From Massariosphaeria phaeospora (Eukaryota; Ascomycota; Dothideomycetes; Pleosporales), in assembly GCA_011032825.1 (NCBI GenBank), contig JAADJZ010000008.1, positions 1,488,001 to 1,552,000 of the forward strand: 64,000 nt of DNA, in the 5' to 3' direction. The notes under the pieces were generated by a model. It was not told the origin of the DNA, made no database searches, and saw nothing but the letters and a program-made list of their open reading frames with translations. A program made the position numbers and the translations under genes. Each line of letters opens with the position of its first letter. The first letter of the stretch is position 1. This document shows positions 13,401 to 25,853 of the stretch, piece after piece.

Positions 13401-14000
13401 AAGCTTTTGTTTTTTTTGTTATTACTTTTTTTAAGCTTAAAGCAGCTATTGCGTTCTTTTTTGTGCTATTTGGCATTAGAATAAGTTAATTTATGTCTTG
13501 TTAGCAACGCAGCTCGCTTTTTGTTTTTCTTAGTTTTTCTTTAAATTTTGCTATTTTATTGAAAGTTACAATAGATCTAATTAGCTTTTTGCTCTACTTA
13601 GTAAAGAGTAGTGCAACTTTGCAGCAAAAAGTAACGTAGTTGCTTTTTTACTTTTTTAAAAAGTGCTGTAGTAAAGTTTGCTGCTATGCTAAATAAACTT
13701 GTTTAGTTAATTTTAGTTTAAAAAAGTTAAAAAAGTAAAAGTAAGTTAAAAAAAGTTTAAGATAGCTTTTAACGTAAAGCTTTAATAAAATTGTATACTT
13801 GCTACTTACGTTTTTTAAAAGTGCTTAAAGCACTTAACATTTATTTCTTAAGCAATGCCTAAGTAAAAAACTATAAAAAAAATCGCATTTTTTTATAATT
13901 TTTATAGGTTTTCTAGAGCGTACGAAAGTTTTTAATAACGTACGTTAACTTAAAAAAAACTTTTTAAAGTTTGCTAAAAAAGTCGAAGCTTTTTGTGTAG
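10500..14000 (-). mobile_element. RIP-degraded Ty3/Gypsy retrotransposon relic (copy B)
   Basis: Minus-strand pol order can be followed. A CCHC zinc knuckle lies at 13,346-13,387, read CYACNKLGYFVFTY, with the His and last Cys both changed to Tyr. A retropepsin-like frame lies at 12,901-13,215. The reverse transcriptase catalytic box is at 12,112-12,123, read YFNN in place of YLDD. All key changes are C-to-T/G-to-A. The integrase should lie at lower coordinates, but I could not identify it with certainty. No LTR pair or target duplication was found, so the limits are approximate. Confidence 0.7.
12901..13215 (-). pseudogene. Gypsy retropepsin (aspartic protease) fragment
   Basis: A 104-codon open stretch inside Gypsy copy B. 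It carries AIVDSKAYFNVL, matching the (A)hhDSGAxxNfI catalytic region of retroviral-type aspartic proteases with Gly changed to Lys. A later stretch ends VVANFKKLLMYLKLF, in the position of the usual ILGxxWL block. The catalytic Asp is kept but the DSG triad is broken. Survival of the frame is chance within a RIP-mutated element, not evidence of function. Confidence 0.6.
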
Positions 14001-14592
14001 TAGCCTTTGCAATTGCAAACTTATTAGTTGTAGTTTACGCAATTTTTTTTTAAATAGCAGTACAGTAGCTTAAAGCGAAGCAAATTAACTTAGTTAAAAA
14101 TAGTTTAAGCAGGTGCTAGCACGACTAGTTGCCTAATAGCCTTAGCAAGTACCGTTTTGTTTTTGTTTTAGTATAAAGCTTTTAACGCTTTAAAGCGAAT
14201 AAGTTTTGTACAATTTTGCTTATTCTGCTACTAAGTTTTTAGCTTCTTAAGAGTTTGCTTCGTAGAAAAGTTCAATAGTGCGTTGTTATTCTTATCGTTT
14301 AAGAGTAAAGTGTTGAGATTTTTTTTAAAGCGAACTAGGTTATTTTAGCTTAGTTCAGCGCTAGAAGCGCAACTACGCTTTAAAACGTTAGCACTATTAC
14401 TAATCTAAACTTCTTTATTAGCATTTTTATTTTATTTAGTTTTATTTACAACTAGAAGTTGAAAAGTGCTTAGTTGCATAATAGAACCTTTATCTAGGTG
14501 TTTTAAAAGCAACGTAGCTTAATTGTTAAATAAACTAAACATTGTAAACAAAGTAATTAATCTATTAAAAGTATTTTAATAAAGCGATTTGA
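14001..14592. other. AT-rich RIP-degraded DNA, probably Gypsy gag/leader region
   Basis: It lies upstream (minus sense) of the Gypsy B zinc knuckle, so by position it may include gag and leader. I see no clear domain or LTR. Confidence 0.35.
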
Positions 14593-14812
14593 ATGTAAAA
14601 CTGCGTTTAATCGTAGGTCTAATAACACTTAAAATAGATTAATAGTATAGTAATAAAAATAGTATATTCGTGTAAAAGAAACGAATCGCTGTTTTGGTAG
14701 CAATTCGATGCGAGGTACTTTTAAAAGCTTTGCAAAAAACTAGTCTAGCTCGTTATAGCCTATAGTAGCTATTAATTAAAAGAAAACAAATACGTAAAGC
14801 TACTTAGCTTTA
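14593..14812 (-). repeat. Partial third copy of the ~709-bp repeat
   Basis: Matches the inner ~220 bp of the right inverted-repeat arm (7,359-7,575) in the same orientation and starts at the same inner boundary. The match stops at about 14,812. The adjacent block at 15,120-15,210 matches 4,003-4,080 in inverse orientation, so the local order differs from the first element. Confidence 0.7.
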
Positions 14813-15681
14813 TACGTAAGTTGTTAGCTGTATCTCGTAGTAAACTTTTTAATAGTAGAAACTTTTTTAAATCTAAGTTAAGTATACGCTTTACTATCGC
14901 GTTTTTTTAAGTAGCGTAAAATTCTTGTAGTTAAGTTTACAATCGCGTCGTAAGCGTTGTTTGTAGTTTTAATAGTTAAAAGTTTTTTTAGGCACTAGAT
15001 AAGCTCGCGCAGCAGCTCGTTAGAAAAAAAACGCGTTAAATCTCGTAGCTCGAATAGCAATAGTTATTTTAGCTTTATTACTAGTTAATATAGTAGATAG
15101 TAGTAGTTGCATTGTAATAGTACTAGTGCTTTTAGTACGATTTTAGTAGAATGCGCTGCTTAGTAGAGTGCGCTGCTTAGTAGTAGATAACGTTAAGTTG
15201 TATGTAAGTTTTATAAACTCTTTGTTGTACTTTTAAAAAGTACTTTTCTTTATAAGTAAAGTAAAGAAGTAAGTTTAAGCTTTGTTTACGTAGTTTTTAT
15301 CTACGTAGTAAATATCTAAGTAAGCCTAGAATTTGTTTATTACTTTGCTTTAGTTTTTTTAGTACCAAGCTAGCTTTGTAGTAAAAGTAGAATTTTTTAA
15401 CTAGTTAAAAATGTAACTGCAGCTAGTCTCGATAGATTTTTTATTATAAAAAATCTTGTTTTTTATTTGTATTTAAAACTTTGCGTAATTTTTAATCTTG
15501 CTACTAAACGAAGCTAAATCGAGAATTTTGTATTTTTTTACTATGCTAGAGGTTCGCTTAACGAAGTTGTTAGTAGCTAAGTAGTAGAAGTTTAAAAAGA
15601 AGCCTAAGCGAGTTAAGTACAAAGTATTGCAATAGTAAGCTACTTTTTGTTTAAGCTTAAAAATACGAGCTTGCATAGTTT
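14813..15681 (-). other. RIP-degraded DNA forming the target of the Copia insertion
   Basis: Contains the inverted match to 4,003-4,080. It also has a 67-codon minus-strand open stretch (15,473-15,676) that ends exactly at the Copia 5' LTR. The Copia element therefore interrupted whatever this frame belonged to. I do not recognise the protein. Confidence 0.45.
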
Positions 15682-15789
15682 TGTTTGAGATTACATAATT
15701 TCTAGCTACTATATATAGTTTCTATAGTTGCTGCTTCGTTATTACTTAATTAATTACTTTGCTTTTAATTTTATAGTTACATTCTAATA
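15682..15789 (+). repeat. Copia 5' LTR (108 bp)
   Basis: Aligns without gaps to 29,473-29,580, the differences being mainly transitions. The following GGTTATAAGC looks like a RIP-altered primer-binding site of the initiator-tRNA type; that reading is tentative. Confidence 0.82.
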
Positions 15790-18700
15790 GGTTATAAGCT
15801 CAAAGCTCTATGCTATTTCGCTACTAAGTTTCTTAAGTTGCTTTTAAAAGTACTATGTAATTATAAAAAGTTACTAACTTTTGCAAAGCTTTTCTCTACT
15901 GCTATCTACGCTGCAAAGGTTTTTATTGCACTATTTAATAGCTACGAACCCGCTCTATAACGTTCTAAAAAAACGCTTTTAAAAAATAGTTTAATTGTTC
16001 ACTATTCACTTGCGCGTTCTATGCGCTTTTTACTACTTTTTGAAACTTTTCTAAACTTATTTCTACAGCCTTTCGAAAGCTAATATAATTCTAAACTTTT
16101 CTAAGAAAGCTAGCTATACGCGTTAAACTAGTTGCGATAGATAGCTAAGCTAGTTTCAACCTCTTTAGAATAATGCCAAAGCGCTATTTAATCTTGCTAA
16201 AACTAACTTTTTGTTTTTACAACAACACAACCTAGCTATCTAAAGTACTATCGACGTAGGTATATAATTTATTATAAGCGTTTTTCTAAACTATCTTACT
16301 ACTCTTTACTAATTTAATCTAAACTATTTGTACTTTCTTCGTTTAAAGCCTGTACAGATTGCTTTACAAGTTCGTTTTTTAAACTCCAAACTTTTCTTTT
16401 GCTTTGCGCGCGAATACTGCTTGCTATCTTGCAAAGAATCTTTGTTGTTTTTACTCTAAAGAACGCTGTTACACTTTTCTATTCGCTTTATTACGCTTTT
16501 TATTACTAGTGTTAACATTACTATTAACTCTTTTTCCTTTGTACTTTCTTCTACAAAGTTCTTTAATCTTAAAGTTTAATTTTCTTTACTAATATTTTCA
16601 CTATCTCGCGATACTTTTCTAGACACTATTACAACTACTTCTTTTTATCTTAAGCTACTGCTAATTTTGCGTTTTCGCGAATACAAACGTTGTTGCCTAG
16701 TAATTAGCAACTTAGATTCAAAGAATCTAGATGCACTACTCGTTTCGCTACGACGCTTTTATTTTTCTTCGCTTCTAGAACTACTTTTTGCACTTTTATT
16801 ACAAAATGTTTGCAAACGAAAAAAGCTTCGCAAGTAGCAAGAAGTTGTTTGCGATAACTACGTTATTGCTTAGCTCGATTCAACTTCTTGAGTTGCTAGC
16901 TAGCTACTTAAAGTAGAAAAGAAAAATAGGCAACTACTTTGAAATAGCAAAGTATAGTAGTTTTCTAGGCTAGCTTAAAGAAAAACCTATAGATAAAGTT
17001 CGTAAAGAAGCTTAGCTTAAAAAACAAAATAGAGCTGTTGCAATAGTACAATCTCGCTATAGTCTCAACGCTAAAGAAAAAATTAAAACGCTTTTTTAAC
17101 TAAACGCAGTGCTTGCGAAGCTTAAAATTCGATTTACACCTCGTAGAAGCGCTATTTTCTAGCAACTAGATTTTAATTTTAGCACTTTTACTCGCGCTTT
17201 TTGCAAAATAGTTTTAAACTTTGCAAAGCGCTTTTAGCACGCTTAAAACGAGATTTACGAACTAAAGGTTACTTTTCGCATTAGCAAGCTCTATTTTGTT
17301 AACCGCTTTTTTACTAGCTTTAGTCTAGAATTCGCAACGTTTCTATTTGCTTTCTATTAAGTAAACTCTTTTATACTTAAAAGAAACAACAAAAAAGCTA
17401 TTACTCGTAAAGCAGTTACGTTCGACACTGCGATAATAGCTGCCAAAAAAAAAACAATTTTAATAGTTAATTAACGCGGCACTTGCTTTAGTAGCACTAG
17501 TAGCGAACTTTAGTAAAAACAAGCTTTGTACTTACTACCGCAGCACTACCTACAAGAAATACAACTGCTAAGTACTATACCTAAACAAAAAAAAAGCGTT
17601 TAAAAAGAACTAAGCAAAGCACTAAAAAAAAAAAAAAAAAAAGAAAAAAAAAGTAGCGAAGTAAGCTAAGAAGAGTTTACCTTTAGTAGCTTTGCTTGCT
17701 TATTAGCTATATTAACTTCTAAGTAGAGTAAGCATTGTTAAGTTTGCTTTTGCAAAAGAAAACGCTTGCTTTATGCTCTAGAAAAATTAGCTTTTTAATA
17801 GTAGTGCAAACTAGCATATTTCTAACAACCTAAAATACTTTGTAAAAAACACTTTTTGCTTTTACAAAAGTAACGAAGTTACTAGCTATAAAAAAAAGTA
17901 CAACTTTAACTTAAATTAAAACTGCTTAGATACTATGCGACGTAGACAGTTGCTATGTTTAGTTATTCTTTACGAATACTTTCTATTTTGCTAATAGCAA
18001 CTGCAACCTCGTTTTTTATTACCAATTGAAAGCTAAAAGTGCAAAAATAACTTTTTTAGATAGTAGCGTTGGTATCTCTACACTACAAGAAGTTATTAAG
18101 TGCGATAATTGCTAGAAATTGCTACTGCTGCGCTTATAAAAAGGCGAAGCAAAGTAGAATACTCTAAACATTGCTTTTTTTATTTACAGCATTTAAAACG
18201 ACTAGCTGCAAGCCTAGCATGCGCGTTTTAGTTATTTAAGTAAAAAAACTCTAGCTAATATAGTATTATTAGTGTTAAGCATGCGCTTACTTTTGCACTT
18301 AAGCATGTGCGTTAGCTGCGTTTAAGCAAAATAGCGTAAAAATTCTTACACATCGCCGTTTCGCAAAGAGAAGTATTTAATAGAGTTTATTTATGCTAAC
18401 TTCTCTAGTTGCCTTGCTAAAGAATACAATAGAGCTAAGTACTATGCAGTTTTTATTAATAATTTTACTAGTTTTACTTAGGTAGTTGCTTTTCGATCTA
18501 AAGTAGAGTTTGCTTTTGCTTTTAGAAATTTGCTAGAGAAGTTTAAGCGCTCTAAAAAACGCTACTATCAAATTCGTTTTAACTAAGCAAAAAAGAATAC
18601 TTCGAACAAAGTCAAAAATCTCTGTTAAAATCGCGAAATCGAAATAAAAACAATAGGCACTAACTAGCATCAACAAAATAGTATAGCTAAAGTTACTATT

Positions 18701-19276
18701 CGCATTATTACCAAACGAACCTACGCTACGATAGATGCTAAATTAATTTTAAAAAACCTCTAGCTTTTTATTGTAGAATTAATAGCTTACTTTCGAAACT
18801 TTACTTGCTATTTAAGAACAATAATTACTTTGTACGAAAGTTAGTAAAGTTGTAAACCTAACGTTTTCTATTTTCGGCTACTTAGCTGCAAAGCTTTTGC
18901 CTACTAAACTAAGCATTGCTAAAAGCTTGTAAACAACAAAGTAGTACCGTGTTGTTTTTTTAGTTACTAAAAAGCTTACTTATACTGCTTAATGCAAAAC
19001 AACGGCGTTATTATACTCTTTTTAAACGTAGTGTTTAGAAAAAGAAAGCTTTGCTTAGACGTAGTAAACAACCTATTACTCGCAGTGCCTACTCAACGAA
19101 AGCAACTAAAGTTCGACAACGCTATTTCTTAATGCGAAGTTGAACACAATTGTTACTCTTTTGCTTAGAGAATTTTTTTTAAAGCTCTTAAGCTTTTACT
19201 TGCGCTTATACTAACGCTAGCAACGACTTTAGCTTTATCGCTAGCATTAACGCTTTTATTAACGCGTGCGTTATTA

Positions 19277-19281
19277 CCTAT
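19277..19281 (+). repeat. Target site duplication CCTAT (left)
   Basis: The 5 bp immediately before the Gypsy A LTR. An identical CCTAT follows the other LTR at 25,849-25,853. A perfect duplication in otherwise heavily mutated DNA confirms the element's ends. Confidence 0.85.
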
Positions 19282-19752
19282 TGTAAAGGCTAAGCGAACT
19301 TAGAAAAGTTGTTTATCAAGCTTAGGTTGGTTCTCGAGGAATAAGTAAGTTTGATAGACTAAGAAAGTTGTATAGCGTTTAATACTAAGGCAGTAGCAAG
19401 CTTTGTTCTGCAAAGAGTATAGAAGTTAAAGTAAAAGTCAACTTAGTAGATTAAAATTGAAGACAATAAGCTATAAAGGTTTATTGTTTTGACTATATAC
19501 GTAAGCGTGCTTTGTATAATCTCCTTGCTTTTGCAAAGCTAGCAGATTAATAAAAGCACTTTAATCTTTTGCTTTTAAAGTGCTATAGAAAGCGTAAAAT
19601 TAAAAAGAGCATATAAAGAAGCTGTGTTGTTAAAGAAAGTTTTTAGCTTACGTGCTAAGCTTACTTAAAGTATAACCGTACTCTGTTACTTTAAGCGCTA
19701 AAGTAAAAGCATTTTCTTTTTTTAGCAGCTTAGCGGATTATTAATTGTAACA
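19282..19752 (-). repeat. Gypsy A 3' LTR (471 bp)
   Basis: The same length as 25,378-25,848 and aligned end to end. This copy carries more A/T at variable positions than its partner, so the two LTRs were hit unequally. Confidence 0.9.
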
Positions 19753-19770
19753 CTATTTCTCTCTTTCTAT
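19753..19770 (-). other. Polypurine tract of Gypsy A
   Basis: The minus strand reads ATAGAAAGAGAGAAATAG directly before the 3' LTR. This is the expected site for plus-strand priming and confirms the minus orientation. Confidence 0.7.
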
Positions 19771-20398
19771 GCTTCGTCTTTGAAGCTTTTTTTTGCTATG
19801 CCAAAAGCTTTTTCTTCTAACAGTACTACACGACGTTTTAACTTTGCAATATTTATTAACTTGTTTAGAAACATTATGCTTGTTGCTTGCTAAAGCTGTT
19901 GTTTTGCAAGCTTAGTTTGCAAAGTGCATATTCGTTCAAAATAGTGTAATAAGTGTAATCGTCAAAATCTTAAGAACTATAATATTTAGATTTTAGAAAA
20001 TAAATAGGTGCTTATTTGTTAAAAGCGCAAGCGTTTTCAGGCTTAGCTAGAAGTAGTAAAGAAAAAAGCAGCAAAAGTTGAGTAGGCGCTGCGCAAAAAT
20101 GCAAAGCGTGCAGCAAAAGCTATTGCAATTAAAAAAGCTAGTATCTCGTTGCTAAAATAGCAAGAAGCAACTGCGAGTTCTTCTAATAGTCTAGCAATAT
20201 TTTCTTTTACCTAGAGTGCGCTAGATAGTCTTAGCAACGAGGTATAAAAAAGCGACGTTTCGTTGTACCTAACTAGTTTTAATAATGCTGTGCTAAGAGC
20301 TAGCGGCAGTTTGTAAAGTTTGTGCCTAGTTTCTATGTATTCTTGCTATCTAAGTAGCTTAACTATTTAACTAAGTATTCTTTCTAGTTGTCTACAAC

Positions 20399-20638
20399 TT
20401 AGTGTGTAATAATCTTTTTAACTTTAAATTCGTTTTTTTTTTTAGTTTTATAGCGAAAGGTTCGCTGGAGTAGCATTTGTAAGTTAGCTAGTTCTAACAA
20501 GGCTATGTAGAATACTAGATAGATTTTTGCGTCTTTAAGCAAGTTTAATTTGTAATTAACTAGGCCTTGTTGCTTCGATATTAAAAATAGTTTAACTTTA
20601 ACGTTGTTTAGACTTCTGCTTAGTCGTTTAGTGCGCAA
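20399..20638 (-). pseudogene. Gypsy A integrase C-terminus with chromodomain start
   Basis: The 79-codon frame contains SLNNVKVKLFLI, GLVNYKLNLLKDAKIYLVFYIALLE and EFKVKKIITH. It fits the chromovirus pattern: a GPF-like integrase module, then the HPVFHhSLLEP block with Pro/His changed to Leu/Tyr, then the first strand of a chromodomain (EVEKIhxH). Chromodomain integrases steer insertion to heterochromatin, which fits this nested site. Confidence 0.75.
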
Positions 20639-21388
20639 ATTCTTTGTAAAAAAATAAACTCTATTCTCTCTTTTTAGCTAAAGTGCTATTTTTTGTTTTT
20701 AGTTAACATATAAAATGCTTTAGCGTTGCGCTATTTCAAGTTTACTTCGTAGTAACTTATGTATTTCTTTAAGTTCCTCTACTACTCTCGTAGCAGTTTT
20801 AGCTTTTGCGCTTAAAAATGTTCTTTTAAAGAAATGTAAGTGTTTTCTGTAATTTGCGTAGTAAAGTATTTGTTTTGTAGACTTAGACAACTTGTTATTA
20901 TACGCTAACTATGCTATTAGTAGAAGCTCTACTTAATTAGTTTGTCGTTCGTTGCTGTATATTCTTAGATATGTTTTTATAGTTCAATTTGTTCTTTCTG
21001 TTTGCTTATTTGTTTGTAGATAATACGCTGTTAATAGCTTGCGTTTTGTTCTAATTGCGGCTAACAGAGTTGTCCAATAGTTTAATGTAAAGAGCTTGTT
21101 TTTATTACTAATAATTAATTTAAGTATTTCGTAGTATCGGATTAGTTGATTTAAAAAAACAAATCTTAGTTGTTGCGCAGTATACGTGTTCTTAAAAGGT
21201 ACTATTTCCGCGTACTTAGTAAATTAGTTGACTATTACTATAATAGCGTTGTAAGCTATTCCTGTAGCAAAGTTCTTTAACAAAAGTAATTCTGTTACAA
21301 AATTTATAGAGATATTAGTTCAAAGCTTATCTAGTAGCTCTATAGCTTGCATTTTCTTGTATTATGCGTAGGTACTGTGTTTGTTTTT

Positions 21389-21577
21389 CTAGTAGTCTGC
21401 ACATTTCTTAACAATTGCAGTAACTTTGTTTTTTATTTTGCTAAACTCGTAGTTTTGTTTGATAAGTTCTATTGTTCGTGTGATTTCAAAGTAACTATAA
21501 ACTAGATTATCGTAATGTTGTTGTATAATTGCTTTCTGCAATTTTTTTAAAACCGTAATTGCAGTCTTTAGAAGCAC
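21389..21577 (-). pseudogene. Gypsy A integrase HHCC zinc-binding domain
   Basis: The 62-codon frame reads QQHYDNLVYSYFEITRTIEL and later VKKCADY. This is the H-x-H ... C-x2-C integrase N-terminal module with the second His and last Cys each replaced by Tyr. Those are single C-to-T or G-to-A changes. Confidence 0.72.
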
Positions 21578-24529
21578 ATTTAGCGTTCTAGCTAGTTTTA
21601 GTAATTTGTTTTAGTTAACTTTGAGTATCGTAGTGTCGATGATTTTTTTTGTTTTAGCAATATTATGTTGTTAGCTAAGAGCGTTAGTTTTGCCGTTGTT
21701 TTTTTCTAGTGTGTACACGATTTTGAACTTGTACTAGCTTAGCATTTCTAACTATCTAACTTGTTTTCAGTTAAGTACTTTAGTAGTTGTAAAATTAACT
21801 AAGTTCTTGTAATTCGTAAATATTGTAAGTTCTAAGCAGCTTTTTGCGTATACTCTTTAATGCTATAAGCATGCAACAATAGCTAGCAGCTTTTTGTTGT
21901 ACACGTTATATCGTTTCTTAAGTTCTAAGAACTTGCGTAAATAGTAAGCAATAGAGTGCTATTTGCTTTCGTGCAATTGGCTAGCACATTCTCTTAGCGC
22001 AAAGTCTAACGCGTTGGTTTCAAAGCGTAGAAGTTGTTTTGCTTGAAATATTTAGAAGCATAGTAAGTTAATGCATGCGTTCTTAAGCTATTAGAAAACT
22101 TCTTTTGCTTTCTTGTTTAACTCTACAAGAATTGTACTTTTCTTTGTAAATTCTATCAAAGGTATAGCAATCTTTGAGTAATTCTTGATAAACTAGCAGT
22201 TGAAGTTCAAAAACTCTAGAAAAAATTGTATTTCCTTAACGTTCTTAGGTATTAGCTAATTTTTAACTACTTTAATCTTGTCTTCGCTTATGCGTACTTC
22301 GTTTGCTTCTACTACGTATCTAAAAAATGCAACCTTGCACTTGTAGAATTCGCACTTCTTTAGTTTAAGTTAAAAGTTGAACTAGTTAAAGCACTTTAGT
22401 ACTGTTTTAACATGTTCAACATAGTTTTCTTAAGTTTTAAAGTAGATAAAAATGTTGTTTAGATAGGCAACAACAAAGATGTTTAAGTGCTTTTTCAACA
22501 CGTTGTTAATAAGTTTTTAAAAAGTTGCTAAGGCGTTTGTAAGCTTAAATAGCATAACAGTGTATTCGTAGTGTTTGTATCTTGTTCAAAACGCTGTTTT
22601 CTATTCTTTACTTTTTTTAATTTTAATAAAGTAGTAACTATTCCGTAGGTCGAGCGCTGTGAAAACTTTTGCGTAAAATAATCAATCTCGTAATTCTGTA
22701 ATATTCGGTAGAGAGTATTAATTTTTAACTGTAATGTTGTTGAGTTTTTAAAAGTTAACGCATAGTCGTAGTACGCTGTTTTTCTTTAGTACAAAGATAA
22801 TTAAGTATTTTGCAAGTAACTGTAATAGTTGTATGTAACTTTTTTTTAAGTTATTTCTAATGTAATTGCGAAGTGTGCTTAACTCTTTTTCTAATAGTCT
22901 ATAAATTAAGCTAAAAGTTAGTTGCTTTTCTTTTTGTAAAACAATTTTGTAGTTTTAAAGTTTGTATTCTAGTAATGCTTTTGCATCTACTACTTTCTAA
23001 AAAAAATGTCTAAACTCTTTGTACTCGTAGAGTATTCTTAAAAGTACGCTAATTTTTTTCTTTACTTTAACTTGTTAATCTAAAGGCTTTGAGTTGGTAT
23101 TTGTTAAGTTAAACTTTTTTATTTTAAAGCTGTCCTTTGTCAATGCAATTACATTAATTGTTTTTTTATTTGCTATTAAACTTTGCCGATGCGTAGGCAT
23201 AGTGTTAAAAGCGCTATTTTTACAACACTCTAACAAAAGCGTATTCTTTTTTTAGTTAATCTAAAAGTTCTGCTTTTGTAACTAGAGAAGTCTTAAAATA
23301 ATGTCGTAAATAGCTAGTTTAAAAACGTTAAAAGCTAACTTTTTTTAGTGTTGTTTAATGTGCAATAGTACGTTACTTATTTTGTATGTAACTACTAGTT
23401 GTGCTCGTATAAGCTATTCGTTGGCACTAGCGAGTAAATAGAGCTATTGTTTCTTTAGTAAGTGTAAACTAGCTACAAACACTGCTTAAGTAAAAACAAA
23501 GTTATTCTAAGCTTCTATGTTAATTAAAGCTTTTATTAAGTAACTATTAAGCTTTACTAATAGCTTAATTTGTTTTGCTAGGTTAATTACTTTAATCTGT
23601 CTAACTTCGAGGTTAAGCGTTGCTAGCCTAAAAAAAAATTTGTACTAAATCTATTAGCTTTCTTGAAAGTCTAGTGCTGTGCGTAGTTAGAGTGTAAGCA
23701 GGTTTGCTACTAAGCCTAAGTATAGTTGTTATTTACAAGCATTCTTATCGCAAGTAGTTTCGCTAAATTGTTTTTTCTAAAGAAGTGTAGTATGTTGCGT
23801 TTATTTTATAAGTAGTATTCGCAAGTGTCGTTCTTGCAGTTAAACTACTTTTAAGAGCAAAATTAGCTTTTTCTTTTAGAAAACTATTTTGTGCTTTGCT
23901 TGTTAGAGTAATAGATTAAATAGTAGTTGTAAAAGCACACTGTCTATAACATCTTTGCGTGTTCTAGATTTTAGTAGTCTAAGTAGTACTATAGTCTATA
24001 AAAGTTTGCGTTGTTGCGTTTTCTTTTAAAGCATTGTCAAGATTTTTTTGCTACTTTATCGTGCTAGTGTTCTTTAGTAGCCAATTCGTTTAGATCTAAA
24101 AGTAAAATGTTTTCTTTAGAGCGTTTTATTTTCTTAAGCTTTTAATAGATTTTTTTTTGTTTTTCTTCGTAAGCTATTAGTTAAGCTTGTTAAAATATTT
24201 CTACACGGCTTCGTTGCAATTAGCTACGTCGTTTTAAAGTAAAGTGTTAAATTGATAAATTCTTTGTACTTGTTTTTTCCTAGTGATCTAATCTCTATGT
24301 GCCGTAGTATTTAGTAGATTTAGTTGCTCGTCTAGTAACTTATATTTTTGTTTATCAAAAAGTTAGTATCGTCGCAAAGCAATTTTCTTTTAGCTAAACC
24401 TGTTTCTTTAGGTAACTATTCTCTCTAATTCTTAACATCTATAAAAGTAATTACTTTCTATTTTTTATTAATACTACTTGTAGTATTAAACAGTACATTT
24501 AACTATTAAACAACTTTGTTCTTTTAATA

Positions 24530-24571
24530 ATAGTTGCTAGAGATGTAGCCTAGTTTGCTACAATTATAGCA
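24530..24571 (-). pseudogene. Gypsy A Gag zinc knuckle
   Basis: Fourteen codons read CYNCSKLGYISSNY. The CX2CX4HX4C pattern is present with His and the last Cys changed to Tyr. The same two residues are lost in Gypsy copy B. Confidence 0.72.
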
Positions 24572-24709
24572 AGTTCTTGTTTCCTTGCTATACTTTAATT
24601 GTTCTTTAATTAGTTTGCTTTTGTTGAGGTTATTAAAGTGCATAGGTTTGTATTTTTAGGCTAAGTTGTATATGCTTGTTAAGCGTAAGTGTTGCGTTTG
24701 CACTTAGCG

Positions 24710-24913
24710 CTAGCTAGTGTTTAGTGTATAACTTTTGTTACTCTTTAGTACGTAGAACTTTGCTTTAGCTCGCGTTTTAATCGCAAGTTCGTACAACTTA
24801 TTGTTAAAGCGAATTAATTTTTTAATTAAGTTGTCTAAAGTGTCTGTAGCTGCTTTGAAGCGCATTAGTTTTGTTTTAACGTTATTTTTTAGCTTTTGCT
24901 TGTACATGCGCAT
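24710..24913 (-). pseudogene. Gypsy A Gag C-terminal fragment
   Basis: The 67-codon frame contains RFKAATDTLDNLIKKLIRFNNKLYELA. This matches the Gag segment before the zinc knuckle in fungal Gypsy elements (TLDxLIxLAIRhDxRLYE). It lies upstream of the knuckle in minus order, as expected. Confidence 0.68.
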
Positions 24914-25377
24914 AAGTGCCTTGTTGTTTTAGTTAGTCTAGATAGAGTACTGTTAAAACAGGTTAGCGTAGTTTCTAGCTAACTTAGTTTAGCGCATTTG
25001 TTAAATAGTTTTTTTTGCAATAGCGAGTTTGTTAGCAATTGCGTAAAATTGTTGCAGCTTGTTTTTAAATACAGCGAGATTTTTGAACATGCGTGTAATT
25101 ATGTTTTCGTCGTTGTTGCTATTTAAATACTTTTTTAAGTAAAGTTAAACCTACTTAAAAGCTGTTTTTTTTATGTAAAAAGCTATTAGAAATGCCTTGT
25201 TAGTGTCGTTGACATGGTTATTTTTAAACTTGAAAAAAAAATTGAACTAGAGTAGCTAGTTCTCTAGTTTCAAGCGATTTCTATAGTAGAAGTTAAGCTT
25301 CGCTACTTTCGTACCGCTAGTGCGAGTATAAAAAGAAGTAGTTATTAAAGTATTACTTATTTTAAGAGTTTTTAATA

Positions 25378-25848
25378 TGTAAAGGCTAAGCGAACTTGAA
25401 AAAGTTGTTTATTAGGCTTAGGTTGGTTCTTAAAGAATAAGTAAGTTTAATAAACTAAAAGAGTTGTATAGCGTTTAATACTAAGGCAGTAGCAAGCTTC
25501 GTTTTGCAAAGAGTATAAAAGTCAAAGTAAAAGTCAACTTAGTAAATTGAAATTGAAGATAATAAGCTATAAAGGTTTATTGTTTTAACTATATACGTAG
25601 GCGTACTTTGTATAATCTCTTTGCTCTCGCAAAGCTAGCAGATTAATAAAAGTACTTTGATTTCTTGCTCTCGAGGTGCTATAGAGAGCGTAAAATTAAA
25701 GAGAGCATATAGAAAAGCTATGTTGTTGAGAGAAGTTCTTAGCTTACGTGCTAAGCTTACTTAAGGTATAGCTATGCTTTGTTACCTTAAGCGCTAAAGT
25801 AAAAGCATTTTTTTCTTTTAGTAGCTTAGTGGATTATTAATCGTAACA
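25378..25848 (-). repeat. Gypsy A 5' LTR (471 bp)
   Basis: Partner of 19,282-19,752. It keeps more G/C (for example CTCTCGAGG near 25,660), so it is the less RIP-damaged copy. Confidence 0.9.
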
Positions 25849-25853
25849 CCTAT
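25849..25853 (+). repeat. Target site duplication CCTAT (right)
   Basis: Identical to 19,277-19,281. Confidence 0.85.

Larger units (their letters stand above)
19282..25848 (-). mobile_element. Ty3/Gypsy chromovirus (copy A), complete in structure, RIP-inactivated
   Basis: 6,567 bp with two 471-bp LTRs (TGTAAAGG...TAACA in plus orientation) and perfect CCTAT target duplication. In minus-strand order: gag C-terminal region (24,710-24,913), zinc knuckle (24,530-24,571, CYNCSKLGYISSNY), reverse transcriptase box YLNN (22,454-22,465), integrase HHCC zinc-binding domain (21,389-21,577), and an integrase tail running into a chromodomain (20,399-20,638). A polypurine tract adjoins the 3' LTR at 19,753-19,770. 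D-to-N, H-to-Y, C-to-Y and Gln/Trp-to-stop changes show RIP. It lies inside the Copia element and is therefore younger. Confidence 0.92.
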
